This document shows positions 1-10,953 of a DNA stretch of 64,000 nucleotides, piece after piece (within the stretch, counting starts at the first letter, position 1; each line of letters begins with the position of its first letter). Source of the stretch: Harmonia axyridis (Eukaryota; Arthropoda; Insecta; Coleoptera; Coccinellidae). The position numbers were made by a program, and so were the translations under genes. The notes under the pieces are model-generated. The model worked only from the letters and a program-made list of their open reading frames with translations, was not told the origin of the DNA and did no database searches. The stretch is from assembly GCF_914767665.1 (NCBI RefSeq), contig NC_059502.1:51380031-51444030 (forward strand), read 5' to 3'.

Positions 1-416
1 GTTACAGTCAATGGTGATCGGTATAGAGCCATGATAACTAACTTTTTAATTCCTGAATTGAACAACCATGATGTCCAGGAGCTGTGGTTCCAACAAGACG
101 GCGCAACATGTCACACAGCTCGTGCCACAATCGATTTATTGAAAGACACGCCTAATTTCACGTTTTGGACCTGTGAATTGGCCTCCAAGATCTTGTGATT
201 TAACACCGCTAGACTACTTTCTGTGGGCTATGTAAAGTCATTGGTCTATACGGATAAGCCACAAACCCTTGACCATTTGGAAGACACAATTCGCCGTGTT
301 ATTGCTGGTATACGGCCACAAATGTTGGAAAAAGTCATCAAAAATTGGACGTCCAGATTGGACTACATCCGAGCCAGCCGTGGCGGTCATATGCCAGAAA
401 TCATATTCAAAATGTA
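1..416 (+). pseudogene. Mariner-type transposase, C-terminal half, frameshifted
   Basis: This is the C-terminal half of a cut-and-paste transposase. Residues around 88-120 read FQQDGATCHTA, which holds the second catalytic aspartate. After about 190 the frame is lost, and it resumes in another frame as GYVKSLVYTDKPQTLDHL and ends at RGGHMPEIIFKM with a stop at 415-417. Family members normally have a proline-rich DLTPLDYFLW block between these parts, holding the third aspartate. Here that block is broken by lost bases and a TGA near 197. The copy at 57365-58219 carries the same lesion, so the break predates the two insertions. It cannot encode an active enzyme. Confidence 0.85.
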
Positions 417-521
417 ATGCCACAAGATTATCTTGCGGATAAATAAAATTCATGTCAATCGAATAATCCATCGTTGTTTTATTGCAATTTGAAGTTCTAT
501 AGCTCTAAAAAAAACACCCTT
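1..521 (+). mobile_element. 3' part of a mariner-type DNA transposon (copy 1 of family A)
   Basis: The window opens inside this element. It ends with a terminal inverted repeat (AGTTCTATAGCTCT, an A run, then CACCCTT) followed by TA at 522-523, the usual mariner target duplication. The same sequence recurs at 57365-58219, where both ends are present. The left end lies outside the window. The two copies differ by a few substitutions and one small deletion, so they come from one recent amplification. Confidence 0.9.
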
Positions 522-523
522 TA

Positions 524-1340
524 TCATGTAAATGATGGATTGGACTAAAAAAATATTATTAATTATCGTTAATGACAAACATTCCTTTTTATAATGAAAT
601 GAACATACGTTGATTTCTCTTGAAACATACTCGTTTTTTGTTCAATACAAAAAAAAAATGGAACCTCTTATTGGAAAACCCTGTACAATTACAACATAGA
701 AGATGTTTATTCGGTTCAAAAAAAAAAAACGTGAAATTCTCAAATTGCAGGGTTCGCTTCCAATTCAGGCGAACCTTATTGGAAATAACAAACCAAACTA
801 ACTGTCCGACTACGAGCGAACATAGAAAGAACGAATGTCTTTTCACGGTGGCAGCGGCGTTATTGCATTCCGTTCGGGAACGTTCCAGCCGTTCACGCCA
901 AAAGTAACGGATGTTGGATCTATGGTGAATAACATCATTCCCAGATAAGTACTTCCTTGCCGGTTAGCGCGCGGACCGCTGCGGTATTCGTTCGACGAAA
1001 TTCCATGTTTCGAACCGCAACGGATGCAATGTGACGTCAGACAATGGGACAACAGAAGAAAACAACCGCTCGTGCTGATTAGGGTTTTCGATAACATAAA
1101 CGAGCGATATCGACGATGACGAAATTGTTGATGTATCGTTTTTAATCGTTTCGAAACGTTTGACGGCGATGAGCAGTCTTTTTTTGCTGTGAACCAGTTA
1201 CACGATTTTTTCAAAGGAAGCGGGTAATAATAATTCTGTTCAAACACTATCATAAGATGTAAAATAGTATAATATAAAACAAGTTGCAGAATGGGCTCAT
1301 ATTCCAATAAGAATGCGAAATTCGAAAACAAGCGACGAAG
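524..1340. other. Non-coding stretch with a CpG-richer core (about 780-1110)
   Basis: Several A runs lie at 645-730. The segment from about 780 to 1110 has many CG dinucleotides compared with the AT-rich flanks and no codon pattern I recognise. Open frames on both strands (620-907 plus, 843-1364 minus) overlap each other and match no known family, so I do not call a gene. It could be conserved regulatory DNA or an untranslated exon; the sequence alone does not decide. Confidence 0.4.
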
Positions 1341-2282
1341 GAGCGTTGGAATTGTCTTCTGCAACGAGCATTAGACGATATTTTCTTTATTTCAGTCAAT
1401 TTTTGTGAAATATTATCGAAATTCAATGAAAAATTCAGATTATACATCCTAGTGACATTTGTATTGTATCTTGGCAATTGGTGTGACTGTTACGAAAATT
1501 GAAAGATTACGGAATTTGAATATGAATCGTACTTTTCGAACTACGCATTAAAATCGTGAATTATGTCTCAAAATCGATTCAACACCACCAGAATTGAGAG
1601 AAATTGCGAATAATGTTGCAGATCATCTCACAATATCCGAATTATATTATATTGACAGTTATTGACGTTTGATGAAATTCGATAGGATCGGAAGTCAGTA
1701 TAGACAACCACAAAACGAAAAATATTACTCAAAACGATGCTGTAATGAGTTCATCACAGCATTTTTTTTAGAACTGTAATGAACACATTACGATACTGAA
1801 ATAGAGAAAAATGCACGCATGAGTGTTGGAATTGACTTCTGCAACGAGTATTAGACGATATTTTCTCTTACTATTTCGGTCAAGTTTTGTGGAATATTGT
1901 CGAAATTAAATGAAAAATTCAGATTATATATCCTAGTGACTTTTGTATTGTAAATATCTTGGCAGTTGGCGTGACTGTTTTGAAAATTGACAGATTACAT
2001 AATTAGAATTTGAATCATACGTTTCGAATTTTGAAATAATTTATAATTACCTATAATTAAATTCGTGAATTATATCAGACGAAATCGATTCAACACCACC
2101 AGAATTGAGAGAAATTGTGAATAATGTTGCAAATCATTCCAATAAATCCAAATTATATTATATTGTCAATGTAGACAACCACAAAGAACTGAAATAAAAC
2201 AGAAAACAATGCTGTAATGAGTTCATAGCAGCACTGTATTTAGCACTGTAATGAACTCATTACGATACTGAAATAGAGAAAA
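1341..2282. repeat. Tandem pair of ~480-bp and ~462-bp diverged repeats
   Basis: Copy 1 (1341-1820) and copy 2 (1821-2282) run in parallel: each starts GAG[C/T]GTTGGAATTG, continues through CTTCTGCAACGAG and ATTAGACGATATTTTCT, and ends with GATACTGAAATAGAGAAAA. They differ by scattered substitutions and small gaps. Each copy has an inner imperfect inverted repeat around ATGAGTTCAT. A distant relative appears near 30950-31100, so this is a dispersed family and not a purely local duplication. No coding potential is seen. Confidence 0.8.
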
Positions 2283-2641
2283 TCAATTTTAACCTATATA
2301 AAAACCGAGATTAAAACTGAACCAAGAGAACGCAGTGAATATAAGCAGATAAAAAAACTTACACCTATCTGGTAGAGAGAGTTTTAACAAAACTCATACG
2401 CCTTTTCATGACAGGACTAGCACTCACCTAAAACAAAAAAAAATAGATTAAAACAGAACCTCAAAAATTTAAGGTAATAAAATCACCAAAAATAATGTTG
2501 CTCATAGAGATAAACCAAATTCAGTTTAGAATAGGTCACATTGCAATGTAATCTAAGTAATAAGGTAATGATTGAAATGAAAGAATATTTAGTAATTAAG
2601 AAAATAATGGGAATATTGGACACAATTTTATTCTATTGTTT
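2283..2641. other. AT-rich stretch, nothing assigned
   Basis: Contains a TATATAAAAA string near 2294, which resembles a TATA box, but no transcript or frame follows it. No repeats or genes recognised. Confidence 0.3.
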
Positions 2642-2779
2642 AATTTGTAACAACGCCGACGTTTCGAAACAGTTCTTTTCTTTTTCAAGACTAAAAAATA
2701 AATAAAAATAAATATTTATTTATTTTTTAGCCTTGCAAAAGAAACGAACTGTTTCGAAATGTCGGCGTTGTTACAAATT
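2642..2779. repeat. Long hairpin with ~62-bp arms
   Basis: The left arm (2642-2704) starts AATTTGTAACAACGCCGACG and the right arm (2717-2779) is its near-perfect reverse complement, with about a dozen A/T-rich bases at the centre. Both arms carry the TTTCGAAACAGTTC block. It resembles a small foldback element or two repeat ends head to head. No target duplication is evident. Confidence 0.85.
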
Positions 2780-3610
2780 TCCCCTCGGGGAAAACAATTG
2801 AGAGCAAATAGCAAATGCACCATCTGATGGTACGTATACACGAAAAAAATTCAGATGTGATTTGGAGGCTTGAAAAATTAAATTTTTCTCGACCGATTTA
2901 AAGGTTCATTATTGAAAATACAAGACCAAAAAGAGGAAACCACCCCCTAAAACTTCCAGAAGGGTGTGTGTCGTAACAAACGCCGTTCAATCGTCCCGGA
3001 ATCGATTCTCTGGGCCGACACCGTTGGCATTAATAAAATTAACGGCAAGGGTGAGGTACGGCTCGATTCCATTGTTGCCTTACATCGACATCCCGTCTCC
3101 GGGAAGATATATAGGCGAATTTTCCGAAGGAATTCAGATTCGTAATTCCGGTATTCTTTTGTCAACGGACCGACGATCCGCGAGGATCCCGCGGGACCCT
3201 GCGAGAGACGTCTTTTCGCCCGGCCTTACGCGGGGATGTTGGAGCACCCCCGGGATAGGCCCCTCCTCCCCCGGAATCGGATGACTCCGCGCGAAATGAA
3301 ATGAATCTCAAAAATTCAACAGGAAACGGATGAATTATTGCGTTATTGTTCGAATAATTCAACGTTTCATCTTTTACGTCATCGGAATGTCCCCGCTGTA
3401 TCTCTACTGTTTCATCTCTCGACTGCAAATTGAATGTTTCAATCGCCTCAACTCCGAAGAAATATTTCCGTCTTCCTGATGGGTGAAAATTCGCTTTTCT
3501 GTCGCGTGGCGTAGGATTTGCTTTAAAGAGAGTTGACATTTGAAGCTGGTAACGTTACATTTGACCGCCTCAAGTTGAACTTTTGAAAACAATTCGAAAC
3601 AATCAATTAC
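2780..3610. other. Unassigned stretch with a CpG-rich core (about 2990-3300)
   Basis: The core contains many CG steps, including GATCCGCGAGGATCCCGCGG and GGCCTTACGCGGGG, in an otherwise AT-rich neighbourhood. Frames on both strands (2964-3284 plus, 3162-3539 minus) match nothing I know and look like by-products of high G+C. Candidate host regulatory or exonic sequence. Confidence 0.4.
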
Positions 3611-3614
3611 TTGG

Positions 3615-4130
3615 GGGTTGTCCATTAATCACGTGATCTTTTTTTAGCATTTTTTTAAACCCCCCTCCCCCATTGGTGATACGTAGTGAGGTTTAAGACC
3701 ACCCCCCCCTCCCCCTTCTCAACATCACGTGTATTTTTAGTACCTACAACGAATCTTAAAATTTTCTGAATATTAACTCAATTTAAATACAGGTATAAAC
3801 TATAATCTTTCTTCTGAAATTAAGGACCATAATTAAAATGTCTACACCAGGTTGCAAGTTTTTTTTGATTGCCATAACAATAATAATAAACGAAAAGTGT
3901 AATCATAGGAAAAACATGTATTGTACTAGTACATGAATATATTTAATGTAGTCAAGGTCACTACACGCCGCGCCGTGCCGCTTAATATTTGTTTAAAAAT
4001 CGCGCGTTTGACGAAAAAATAAATACTCGTGATATCTTACTACACCCCCCCTCCCCCTTGTGATATTTTCGTGATTTTTATCAAACCCCTCCCCCCCCTT
4101 TCAAGCCTCACGTGATTAATGGACAACCCC
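3615..4130. mobile_element. Non-autonomous terminal-inverted-repeat element with GGGGTTGTCC ends
   Basis: It begins GGGGTTGTCCATTAATCACG and ends with the exact reverse complement, followed inward on both sides by long C/T tracts (CCCCCCTCCCCC). TTG flanks both ends (3612-3614 and 4131-4133), but because the terminus is G-rich a 2-bp TT duplication is equally possible. There is no transposase frame in the 516-bp interior. The interior also holds TCAAGGTCA near 3953, a nuclear-receptor-like string that may be chance. I do not assign a superfamily. Confidence 0.85.
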
Positions 4131-4279
4131 TTGGCGTCAGGAGCATTTGAGCGCTTGTTCATTCTTATAACTGTATTTTGCAACAAGATTAAACCTGTTA
4201 TTTTCCACTTCAACTTGATAGGATCCGGTATTACTCCAATATTGAGTAGTTTTTCCGATTTTCAATTATAATATCACAA

Positions 4280-4390
4280 GAGCATAGACAATATTCAATT
4301 ATACACCGATTCACGAGACGTTCGCGAAACATCACGTAAGCGCGGCTCGAGTGAAGAGGTTCGTAAAATCGAAATATATTGTCTATGCTC
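4280..4390. repeat. 111-bp segment bounded by 15-bp perfect inverted repeats
   Basis: GAGCATAGACAATAT at 4280-4294 is repeated exactly as its reverse complement at 4376-4390. The interior is CG-containing and not otherwise repetitive. It may be a tiny transposon derivative or a structured element; no clear target duplication flanks it. Confidence 0.7.
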
Positions 4391-5454
4391 GAGTTGGTAT
4401 TCGTTACGATATAACGAATAATTTCTATTACCAGAGTACTGCATTTAAATAATTCAATGACACTTCATTGAGCTTGACTTTTATTTTTTTGGCGAACGTC
4501 CGAGAATGTTACTATGAAAATGATCCCAATATGGCAAGAGGAGAAACACCAAAACGATTATACCATGTCGTCAAGGGTATATATCCACTTATCACTAGGA
4601 CTTGAATATGAGAAATTTCATCAGAACATGAGTTATTATATAATCTTTTAAATTTTACTCTTGAGGTATATCAAAGGTCTGAAAAGGTATTGGCTTTCAT
4701 TCAACAGTGTTTTTTCTGTCTGGTACCCATATAGGGAGTCACGTTGTTGACTTTAGTCAGGATAGAGCGCTATATGATCTCAGCTGCCAAAACCAATTTT
4801 TGTTCATGTAAATAACAAAACATATCAATTTAATATCAGTCAATGCAGGTAAAATAAGACCGTTAGGGCTCTATTCGTGGTTCATTTTCGACATTTTCTT
4901 TAGTCGAAAATTGTAATTCATTATCACTAAAGGATGAAGAGGATTCTCAAAACCCTGCACAAAAAGTAAACATATTGTTGTTATCCGCCATATTAGCACT
5001 AGAACTGATGCACCTACTCCCAGAACTAGTTCGGAAAAGGTTGCCCTGGGTGCGCACTGAGAGCAATGTGGGCATAAGCAAAAAACGTTAACACTGAAAA
5101 AGTGCGCACCGAAAAGGTAAGCGGAAAACGATACACCCGTACGGGACAACACTAGTACAACAAGCAGAAAACGCTATAAGAATCAATTCTTCTCTCTCTC
5201 AGCTATCTACGCTCGTTAGGTTTTATGTCAACACAGTGCCCTAGTCTGTCAGATTTCTAGGTGAAACGTCAATTGAAAAACCGACTATATCATGGTTACA
5301 GAGCACGGAAACCGTGGATTTCAGAAGGTAACCGTATGTTCAATAAATTGAATTCATCATTGAACGCTACTAGACTTGAAATTTTCTTCTTTAAAATTTA
5401 TGAAATGTAAACAGGTAACAAATACAAATGTATAAGACCTCAAGCCGTCATCAA
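4391..5454. other. Unassigned intergenic DNA
   Basis: No frame, repeat or RNA gene recognised. The part around 4980-5160 is slightly less AT-rich than its surroundings. Confidence 0.3.
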
Positions 5455-5580
5455 CTGAGGTTAATCATCCGCCAAGACAAGCTTTTTCGGTTTTATCACA
5501 GTGCATTCGTCGTCTGTCGTTAAAAATGAGAAATAAAATAGGTCCCAAATTAGAACCCTGAGGTACCCCTGATCTCACTA
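5455..5580 (-). pseudogene. Reverse-transcriptase fragment of a non-LTR retrotransposon
   Basis: Reading the minus strand from 5580, one frame gives SGVPQGSNLGPILFLIF, the conserved RT block that precedes the catalytic motif. A short distance downstream, after a frame change, it reads KLVLADD, matching the [FL]ADD catalytic motif. Only about 40 codons remain. The spacing and sequence fit Jockey/CR1-type LINEs. The LINE 3' end at 6100-6818 is on the other strand, so the two are separate insertions or a rearranged one. Confidence 0.75.
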
Positions 5581-6099
5581 AGAAATAGATCCATTCGACT
5601 TGCCTCTTTTCTCAGTTGGTGCAACCATTTCTTCGACTATCTTATTGTGCCCTCCCACGAACGACGCGCATTGATATATGTCTGTTCGAGAACAAATAAC
5701 CAACAAGGCGCAGTTTGCATTCTTAGCATCGTATATTGAGAAGACCGGCCCGCGCGCCATAAATCAGACCGAACTTTAATAAAAATGGCGGCGTGGCGAG
5801 TTACTTCCCCCGCATTTCCGAAATTCCTCTTCTTTTTCCATCGCCCGGCGATCATTAAACGCGAGATGAAATGTGCGCTCTACGCTCGCCGAAGAAGAGA
5901 GAATAGTGGTGGTAGTTCGTAGTCAAAAACGGGATTTATTATATACGTTTCGCGGATGGATATCGTGTATTCCGGTCGTTCTTCGCGTGTGGGTTCCGTG
6001 CGTCTGAGAGGTTCGTTTCAAGGTCTAAACGGAGCGTATACCATGTGTCAATTTGAGAAGGTACCACCTTTCATATCTCGACCACAATGCAAAATAAGA
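5581..6099. other. CpG-richer stretch (about 5700-6030), unassigned
   Basis: Includes GACCGGCCCGCGCGCC and other CG-dense strings between two LINE fragments. No conserved protein frame is seen. Possible remnant of host unique DNA (regulatory or untranslated). Confidence 0.35.
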
Positions 6100-6818
6100 C
6101 AAAATGCAAAAATAGGTAATCCTTGGTTCGTAGGGGAACATTTCATACGGTTGGTTTCCAATCAATTTGTATCACAGAACACCTTGATCAAGATAATGCT
6201 GAGGAATGATAGGCTCTATCCAACAAGAGATTTATATTGTGAATCCAAGTTGATGAACGTTGAAAATCTTTTTATTTACCAGTCACTTATGTATATGTTC
6301 TCGAACAACTACCCTCTTGTTGACTATGGAAATAAATATATGACTAGATTAGTAGGTAATGAGTCTCTCCAAATTCCATTATTTAAGAAAAGCCATTCTC
6401 AGAATTTTCTATTTAGGTCCGAAATTCTATAATAGGCTTCCACTGTATGTGAGAAAAATGAAAACTAAGAGAGGATTCAAATTGGAAGGCCGACTTGCCT
6501 TTGACTCGTTGATCTCGTGATTTTTTCGATGATACGCGATAACGGTGAAATTGAGCGAATTTCTTTGAAATGTCGATCTTTCCTCCTGTTTTGCGCCCAG
6601 AACCGTCCACACCAATTACTTTATTTTTTGTTTTTTTTTTCTTTCTGTTCAGATAGGTTTGGTGCTTAATTTCGTCGGGGAGCGGAGACTACATAATACA
6701 AGCGCATTGCGCTTAGATGGGTTTCCGATCGTCGATGATGATATCCAGTGTAATGTTATAATTTAGTTGTACATAGCCACCATGTAATTGGAATCAGAAT
6801 AAATTTGAATTTGAATAT
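6100..6818 (+). mobile_element. 3' end of a LINE: RT C-terminal region and tail
   Basis: The first ~400 bases encode a stretch typical of the LINE region after the RT domain: QNTLIKIMLRNDRLYPTRDL, then YQSLMYMFSNN, then a YNRLPLYVRK block after an in-frame stop near 6430. This matches the QN-ALR...R---H-TR...NNLP layout of Jockey/CR1-type ORF2 proteins. A non-coding 3' region follows and the element ends in AAATTTGAATTTGAATAT (6801-6818), the short repeated tail typical of such LINEs. It is 5'-truncated, with its exact start unclear (between about 6030 and 6120). Not functional. Confidence 0.75.
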
Positions 6819-6914
6819 ATCTTGTGAGCGTGATGACAGCCAACATGTAAATAATGAAAAATTATTACTATAAAATTTTAGAAACGGTTTCCATAATATT
6901 TACACAAAAATATA

Positions 6915-7060
6915 CCCTGGAAACCAGGAGACCCGTGGGTAGACCACTTAAAAGATGAAAAGACTCCTGGATCTCAACGTCTAACGAATCGCATGATTGA
7001 GTTGGAAAAAAACAGGCTGTGAGCCTAAAAAAAAGGGGAAGAAGAAGACAAAAATATAGC
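6915..7060 (+). repeat. Possible LINE 3'-terminal scrap with A/G-rich tail
   Basis: One frame reads RRPVGRPLKR followed by a tryptophan-poor remnant, resembling the GRP-[KT]RW ending of several insect LINE ORF2 proteins. The stretch ends in GGGAAGAAGAAGAC. Short and degraded, so the call is tentative. Confidence 0.3.
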
Positions 7061-7084
7061 CTATTTTTAAATTCGGCCCTAACT

Positions 7085-7265
7085 TTTCGGAAAACTGCAA
7101 CTTGAATTTCTCGGCATGCTCTGCGTATTCTTACTTTCTAGTTGGGGCTGTGTTTTATAGACAACCAACTTTGAATATGACTAAAGGAAAATATCTAAAG
7201 GCGTCAAGTCTGAGGACCTTGGTGGCCATTCAATGAGCCTTCTTCTACAATCCATTTCTCTCGGA
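7085..7265 (-). pseudogene. Mariner-type transposase fragment (third-aspartate region)
   Basis: The minus strand encodes RLIEWPPRSSDLTPLDIFL, the segment around the third catalytic aspartate in Tc1/mariner transposases. An in-frame stop follows, and then VVYKTQPQLES, which fits the region after the catalytic core. Codons further upstream (7265-7400) are open but I cannot align them. There are no visible terminal repeats. This is a dead fragment from a different family than its neighbours. Confidence 0.65.
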
Positions 7266-7399
7266 AATGTTTTATTGCAACTCTTGTGACTATTCTACGC
7301 TTCTTTTCATTTTTCAGAAGCACTAACAAAAAATGTCTAGCGTACGGCATAACGACAAAACACTCAATATTTCCGTAACAACAGATCCGATACACTAAC

Positions 7400-8367
7400 A
7401 TTCATTGTCGCCCGGAAAAACATCGCTTTCACTACGAGGTACAAAATGTACTATTATCAATTTTAATACCGAAAAAGATCAGTTCCCTGATACGATTGAA
7501 AAATTCTTTATAAATCATTTCAGAACTGATTGAAATTTTGAATCATTTCGCTCTGGTCCAAATATTTTACTATAAAAGCAACAATGATGATCAGCTGGTT
7601 ATCAGACGATAAGGTCGAAAGCGTTGACGCGACAGGAAGTGAGTCGACTTTTCGAAGATAATTCAAAAAACTATCGTGTTAGGTAATTTTTTCTCCGATT
7701 GACAGCAAATATTAATTTTGCAGATACATATCAATCAGAAAAAGTATTACTTTTACTGCCTAGGCAGCAACATGATTATTCTCAATGGGAATAAAACATT
7801 TCATAAGTTATCAAATTATGTACTTATACATTTCCATAGCAACCAACCATTCCGAGCTCTCAACAAGAGATTATTCATTGCTCTTCTAATCATTCTATCC
7901 TGTGCCGCAACTGCTCCCCTGAATCAATATTTTACACAGCGTATGACAACATTCAGTAGGTGTTGATGGTTTTAGAATAGAGAAAAGCTGAACAAAGCTA
8001 GAAAATACGAAAACTTATGGGTATCAGCAATTAAGGCCAAGTTTCATGAATCTCCCTACATCACCGAAACTAACACGATACACAACAAGCTTCCACTTCC
8101 TCCTCTTTTCGTTAGGTCGTAACGTGTTCTTCTTCACGGCGTCTCTGTTGCAGTGGAGACCCAACTTTCCAACCTTCTTTTCCTTGGTTTTCCCACGTCT
8201 CTTTTTCCTCTCGGGCAATTCTTATGAGTCTTTCTTCTTCGGCTCTACTGACATATTATAGAAAATTATTTTCTTGAGTGGCGCTTATGCCCTTATCCAA
8301 ATAAAACAGAAATCATTTAAATAATCAACAAAAATACAGAAAATTGAAAGTAACTTTCAATAATTCC
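7400..8367. other. Unassigned AT-rich stretch with a pyrimidine-rich block
   Basis: A C/T-rich run lies at about 8090-8220; frames through it (8024-8218 minus and 8046-8261 plus) are compositional. A 82-residue frame at 7718-7966 contains a hydrophobic stretch near its end but resembles no known protein. No gene called. Confidence 0.3.
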
Positions 8368-9152
8368 GTCTTGAATCATAATTTTGCTCCCAAATATCTT
8401 GGAGTTAAACTTGATTCTTCTTTGAATTTCAAGGTTCACTTGGAAAATTTGCGTTTGAAATTGAAGTCGAGGAATAATATCCTCCGAAAATTAGCAGGAT
8501 CTTCATAGGGTGCTGATGCCAGCACTCTCCGTACAGCAGTACAGTACTGCTGCTGAATACTGTTGTTCTGTTTGGTTCAGTAGTGCTCATGTTCATAAAA
8601 TTGATGCACATCTTAACGTTTCTATGAAAATTATAAGTGGAACTATTAGATCTACACCTTTACATTGGTTACCGGTGCTATCACATATAGTTCCGCACAT
8701 ATTCGTAGACAGGTTGCAGTCAAGAAATCTTGGGATAAATTTCATTTCTACCCGAACTCATTTCCAATTGTATTCTACTTCCCAGATTCTAGAACTGCTG
8801 AATTGAAATCACGCAAACCTTTATGGATTAATACCTTCCTTCAATCTAATGAAAGCGATAAGGAAATTTGGCGTTCGGAATGGACTACTTCTAACGTCTT
8901 CAACAAAAGTCTTATCGTTGATCCTTCAGAAAAAGTTCTAGGTTTCAATCTTCCTAGGAAAATTTAGTGTATTTTAAATCGAGTTAGGACTATTCTTCTA
9001 TTGATAACCCACTATGTGAGTGTGGTGTAGAAGAAACCATTGACCACTTGGTGAATAATTGTCCGATTTATAAATTTCATGGTGGTTTCCAAGCTACCCA
9101 TTCAGTTTCTGATTCTTTTTCAGAATGGGTCGCTAACTTCAAAAAGATATAA
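8368..9152 (+). pseudogene. Non-LTR retrotransposon ORF2 C-terminal region, decayed
   Basis: The order of motifs matches a common arthropod LINE protein downstream of its RT core. It reads APKYLGVKLDSSLNF (thumb region), then RNNILRKLAGSS, an AEYCCSVWFSSAHVHKIDAH block in a shifted frame, then SAHIRRQVAVKKSWDKFH. It ends with a cysteine/histidine motif, PLCECGVEETIDHLVNNCPI, and the terminal SEWVANFKKI with a TAA at about 9150. At least three frameshifts and two stops interrupt it. The RT catalytic part is missing, so this is a 5'-truncated copy. A short A/T-rich tail follows. Confidence 0.85.
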
Positions 9153-9516
9153 TGAAAACTAATATTTGATACTCCTTTCTGGTTCTTTTTTTTTTCTTTG
9201 TTTTAGGATCCAATTGGCAATTATAGAGTAGTCAAACGTTGGTGAAAAGAGAGGATGAAGAAAATTTTGTTTTGGTTGAAGAGGAAATCCTTCAATATAA
9301 ATTATGTCAGCTTATTCTGTAAACGTTTACACCAACCAGTCACTACACGGGGAGACAGAGTTTTTGCTGAGGCTTTTATCTGTTCTCTTGTATCATACGT
9401 TGAAATGTATGATGCCCCGTTACATTTCCCCTGCTAATACTGAGATTCATCGACACATATGCTTCATTGTTTGAAATTAATAATTTGTATTGTTCTTCCT
9501 CAATAGAATATATACA
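9153..9516. other. Unassigned stretch
   Basis: AT-rich; short open frames only. Nothing recognised. Confidence 0.3.
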
Positions 9517-9520
9517 TATA

Positions 9521-10949
9521 CAGGGTGGCCATTTTTTCAATGGGCTTGTATTGATAACTTTTAAACCATAAGAGTTAGAAGGTCGGTCAAATGGAGAAAA
9601 AGTTGCATGCATAGAAGCATTATCAAGCAGTTCAAACAAATCGAGATTATCAGGGCCGGTTATTGAGAAAAGTGAATTCTGTCATTTTGATTTTTCTTTT
9701 TTTTCCACTTTATTTCAAATATTATCAAAAAATGTTACAGGAATTTTTTATTCGAAAGTAAATTGTTCTCAATTTGACGTTATCAGATTTCGTATCCAAC
9801 GTTTCGTGCTCTCTGGGCCACCCTCAACCTCATTTTTTTCAATACGGACCTGTATATTTTATGACACTTTTCGAAATAACTTTTAACGCTGAATTCAACG
9901 ATATATCATACAATGTCATTCAAAGTTGATTTTCAGGTGATTTTGACCCTTATCCAAATTTCTTTGGGTCGGATCTGTATTACATTTCGGTACCTTTAGT
10001 TTAATTAACAACAAGCAATACATTTCGATGAGAAAATCAACTAATCATCATCTTGAACTAAATGGAACATATCAGAATCAAATCAAGAAACCAGTAATAA
10101 TTATTTACATATTTCAATTCATAATAATTAAACGAATTATCATTTAATGAAAGAAAAATCGAATGATTATTCGAAAGTAAATGAAAAAGAATGAAGTAAG
10201 TGTTCGAAATGTCCACCATTTTGTAAAATGCACTTTACGGTTCTGGAACCCATACTTCTTATACATTTGCTTATTTCGTCTTCTTGAATACCTTCCAATA
10301 CATTCTCAATCTTCTCGCGAGAAATCACTATTGTTGGATTTGTCATTTGTTCCAGAATCGAACTTTATTTTGATATCATTACGCTATAAGTTTTGAAGGC
10401 TTGGTATTCAAATTTAAAATCATTGTATTCGCGTCTCTTGACTATTTTATTAACAGCAGTTTTTGATAAATTGCATTCACTACAGATCCGACCCAAAGAA
10501 ATTTGGATAAGGGTCAAAATCACCTGAAAATCAACTTTGAATGACATTGTATGATATATCGTTGAATTCAGCCTCAAAAGTTATTTCGAAAAGTATCATA
10601 AAATATACAGGTCCGTATTGAAAAAAATGAGGTTGAGGGTGGCCCAGAGAGCACGAAACGTTGGATACGAAATCTGATTACGTCAAATTGAGAACAATTT
10701 ACTGTCGAATAGAAAATTCCTGTAACATTTTTTGATAATATTTGAAATAAAGTGGGAAAAAAAGAAAAATCAAAATGACAGAATTTACTATTTTTATGAT
10801 ATCTCAATAACCGGCCCTGATAATCTCGATTTGTTTGAAATGCTTGATAATGCTTCTATGCATGCAACTTTTTCTCTATTTGACCGACCTTCTAACTCTT
10901 ATGGTTTAAAAGTTACCAATACAATCCCATTGAAAAAGTGGCCACCCTG
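9521..10949. mobile_element. DNA transposon with ~460-bp terminal inverted repeats and CAGGGTGGCCA ends
   Basis: The left arm (9521-9980) and right arm (10487-10949) are near-identical reverse complements, beginning CAGGGTGGCCA and sharing internal landmarks such as GTTGCATGCATAGAAGC. Both ends are flanked by TATA (9517-9520 and 10950-10953), consistent with a TA or TATA target duplication. The ~500-bp centre holds the C-terminal part of a Tc1/mariner-like transposase on the minus strand. The long arms mean the element can fold into a very long hairpin. It is too short to encode a full transposase, so it is probably mobilised in trans or dead. Confidence 0.9.
10181..10340 (-). pseudogene. C-terminal remnant of a Tc1/mariner-like transposase
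   Basis: The minus strand from 10340 reads TNPTIVISREKIENVLEGI, then MGSRTVKCILQNGGHFEHLL. The NGGHFEHL ending is the C-terminus of a large class of Tc1/mariner-related insect transposases. The catalytic domain is not present. Its position at the centre of the long-armed element ties that family to the Tc1/mariner superfamily. Confidence 0.65.
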
Positions 10950-10953
10950 TATA

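Noticed and set aside
843..1364. 173-residue minus-strand frame
   Set aside because: No known domain and it runs into the 1341-2282 repeat; treated as chance in a CpG-richer segment.
2290..2310. TATA-box promoter
   Set aside because: TATATAAAAA is common in AT-rich DNA and no gene follows.
3950..3965. FTZ-F1/ERR-type binding site TCAAGGTCA
   Set aside because: A nine-base match inside a transposon is expected by chance; no supporting context.
8024..8261. Opposed frames rich in K/R and F/S
   Set aside because: Explained by a C/T-rich tract.
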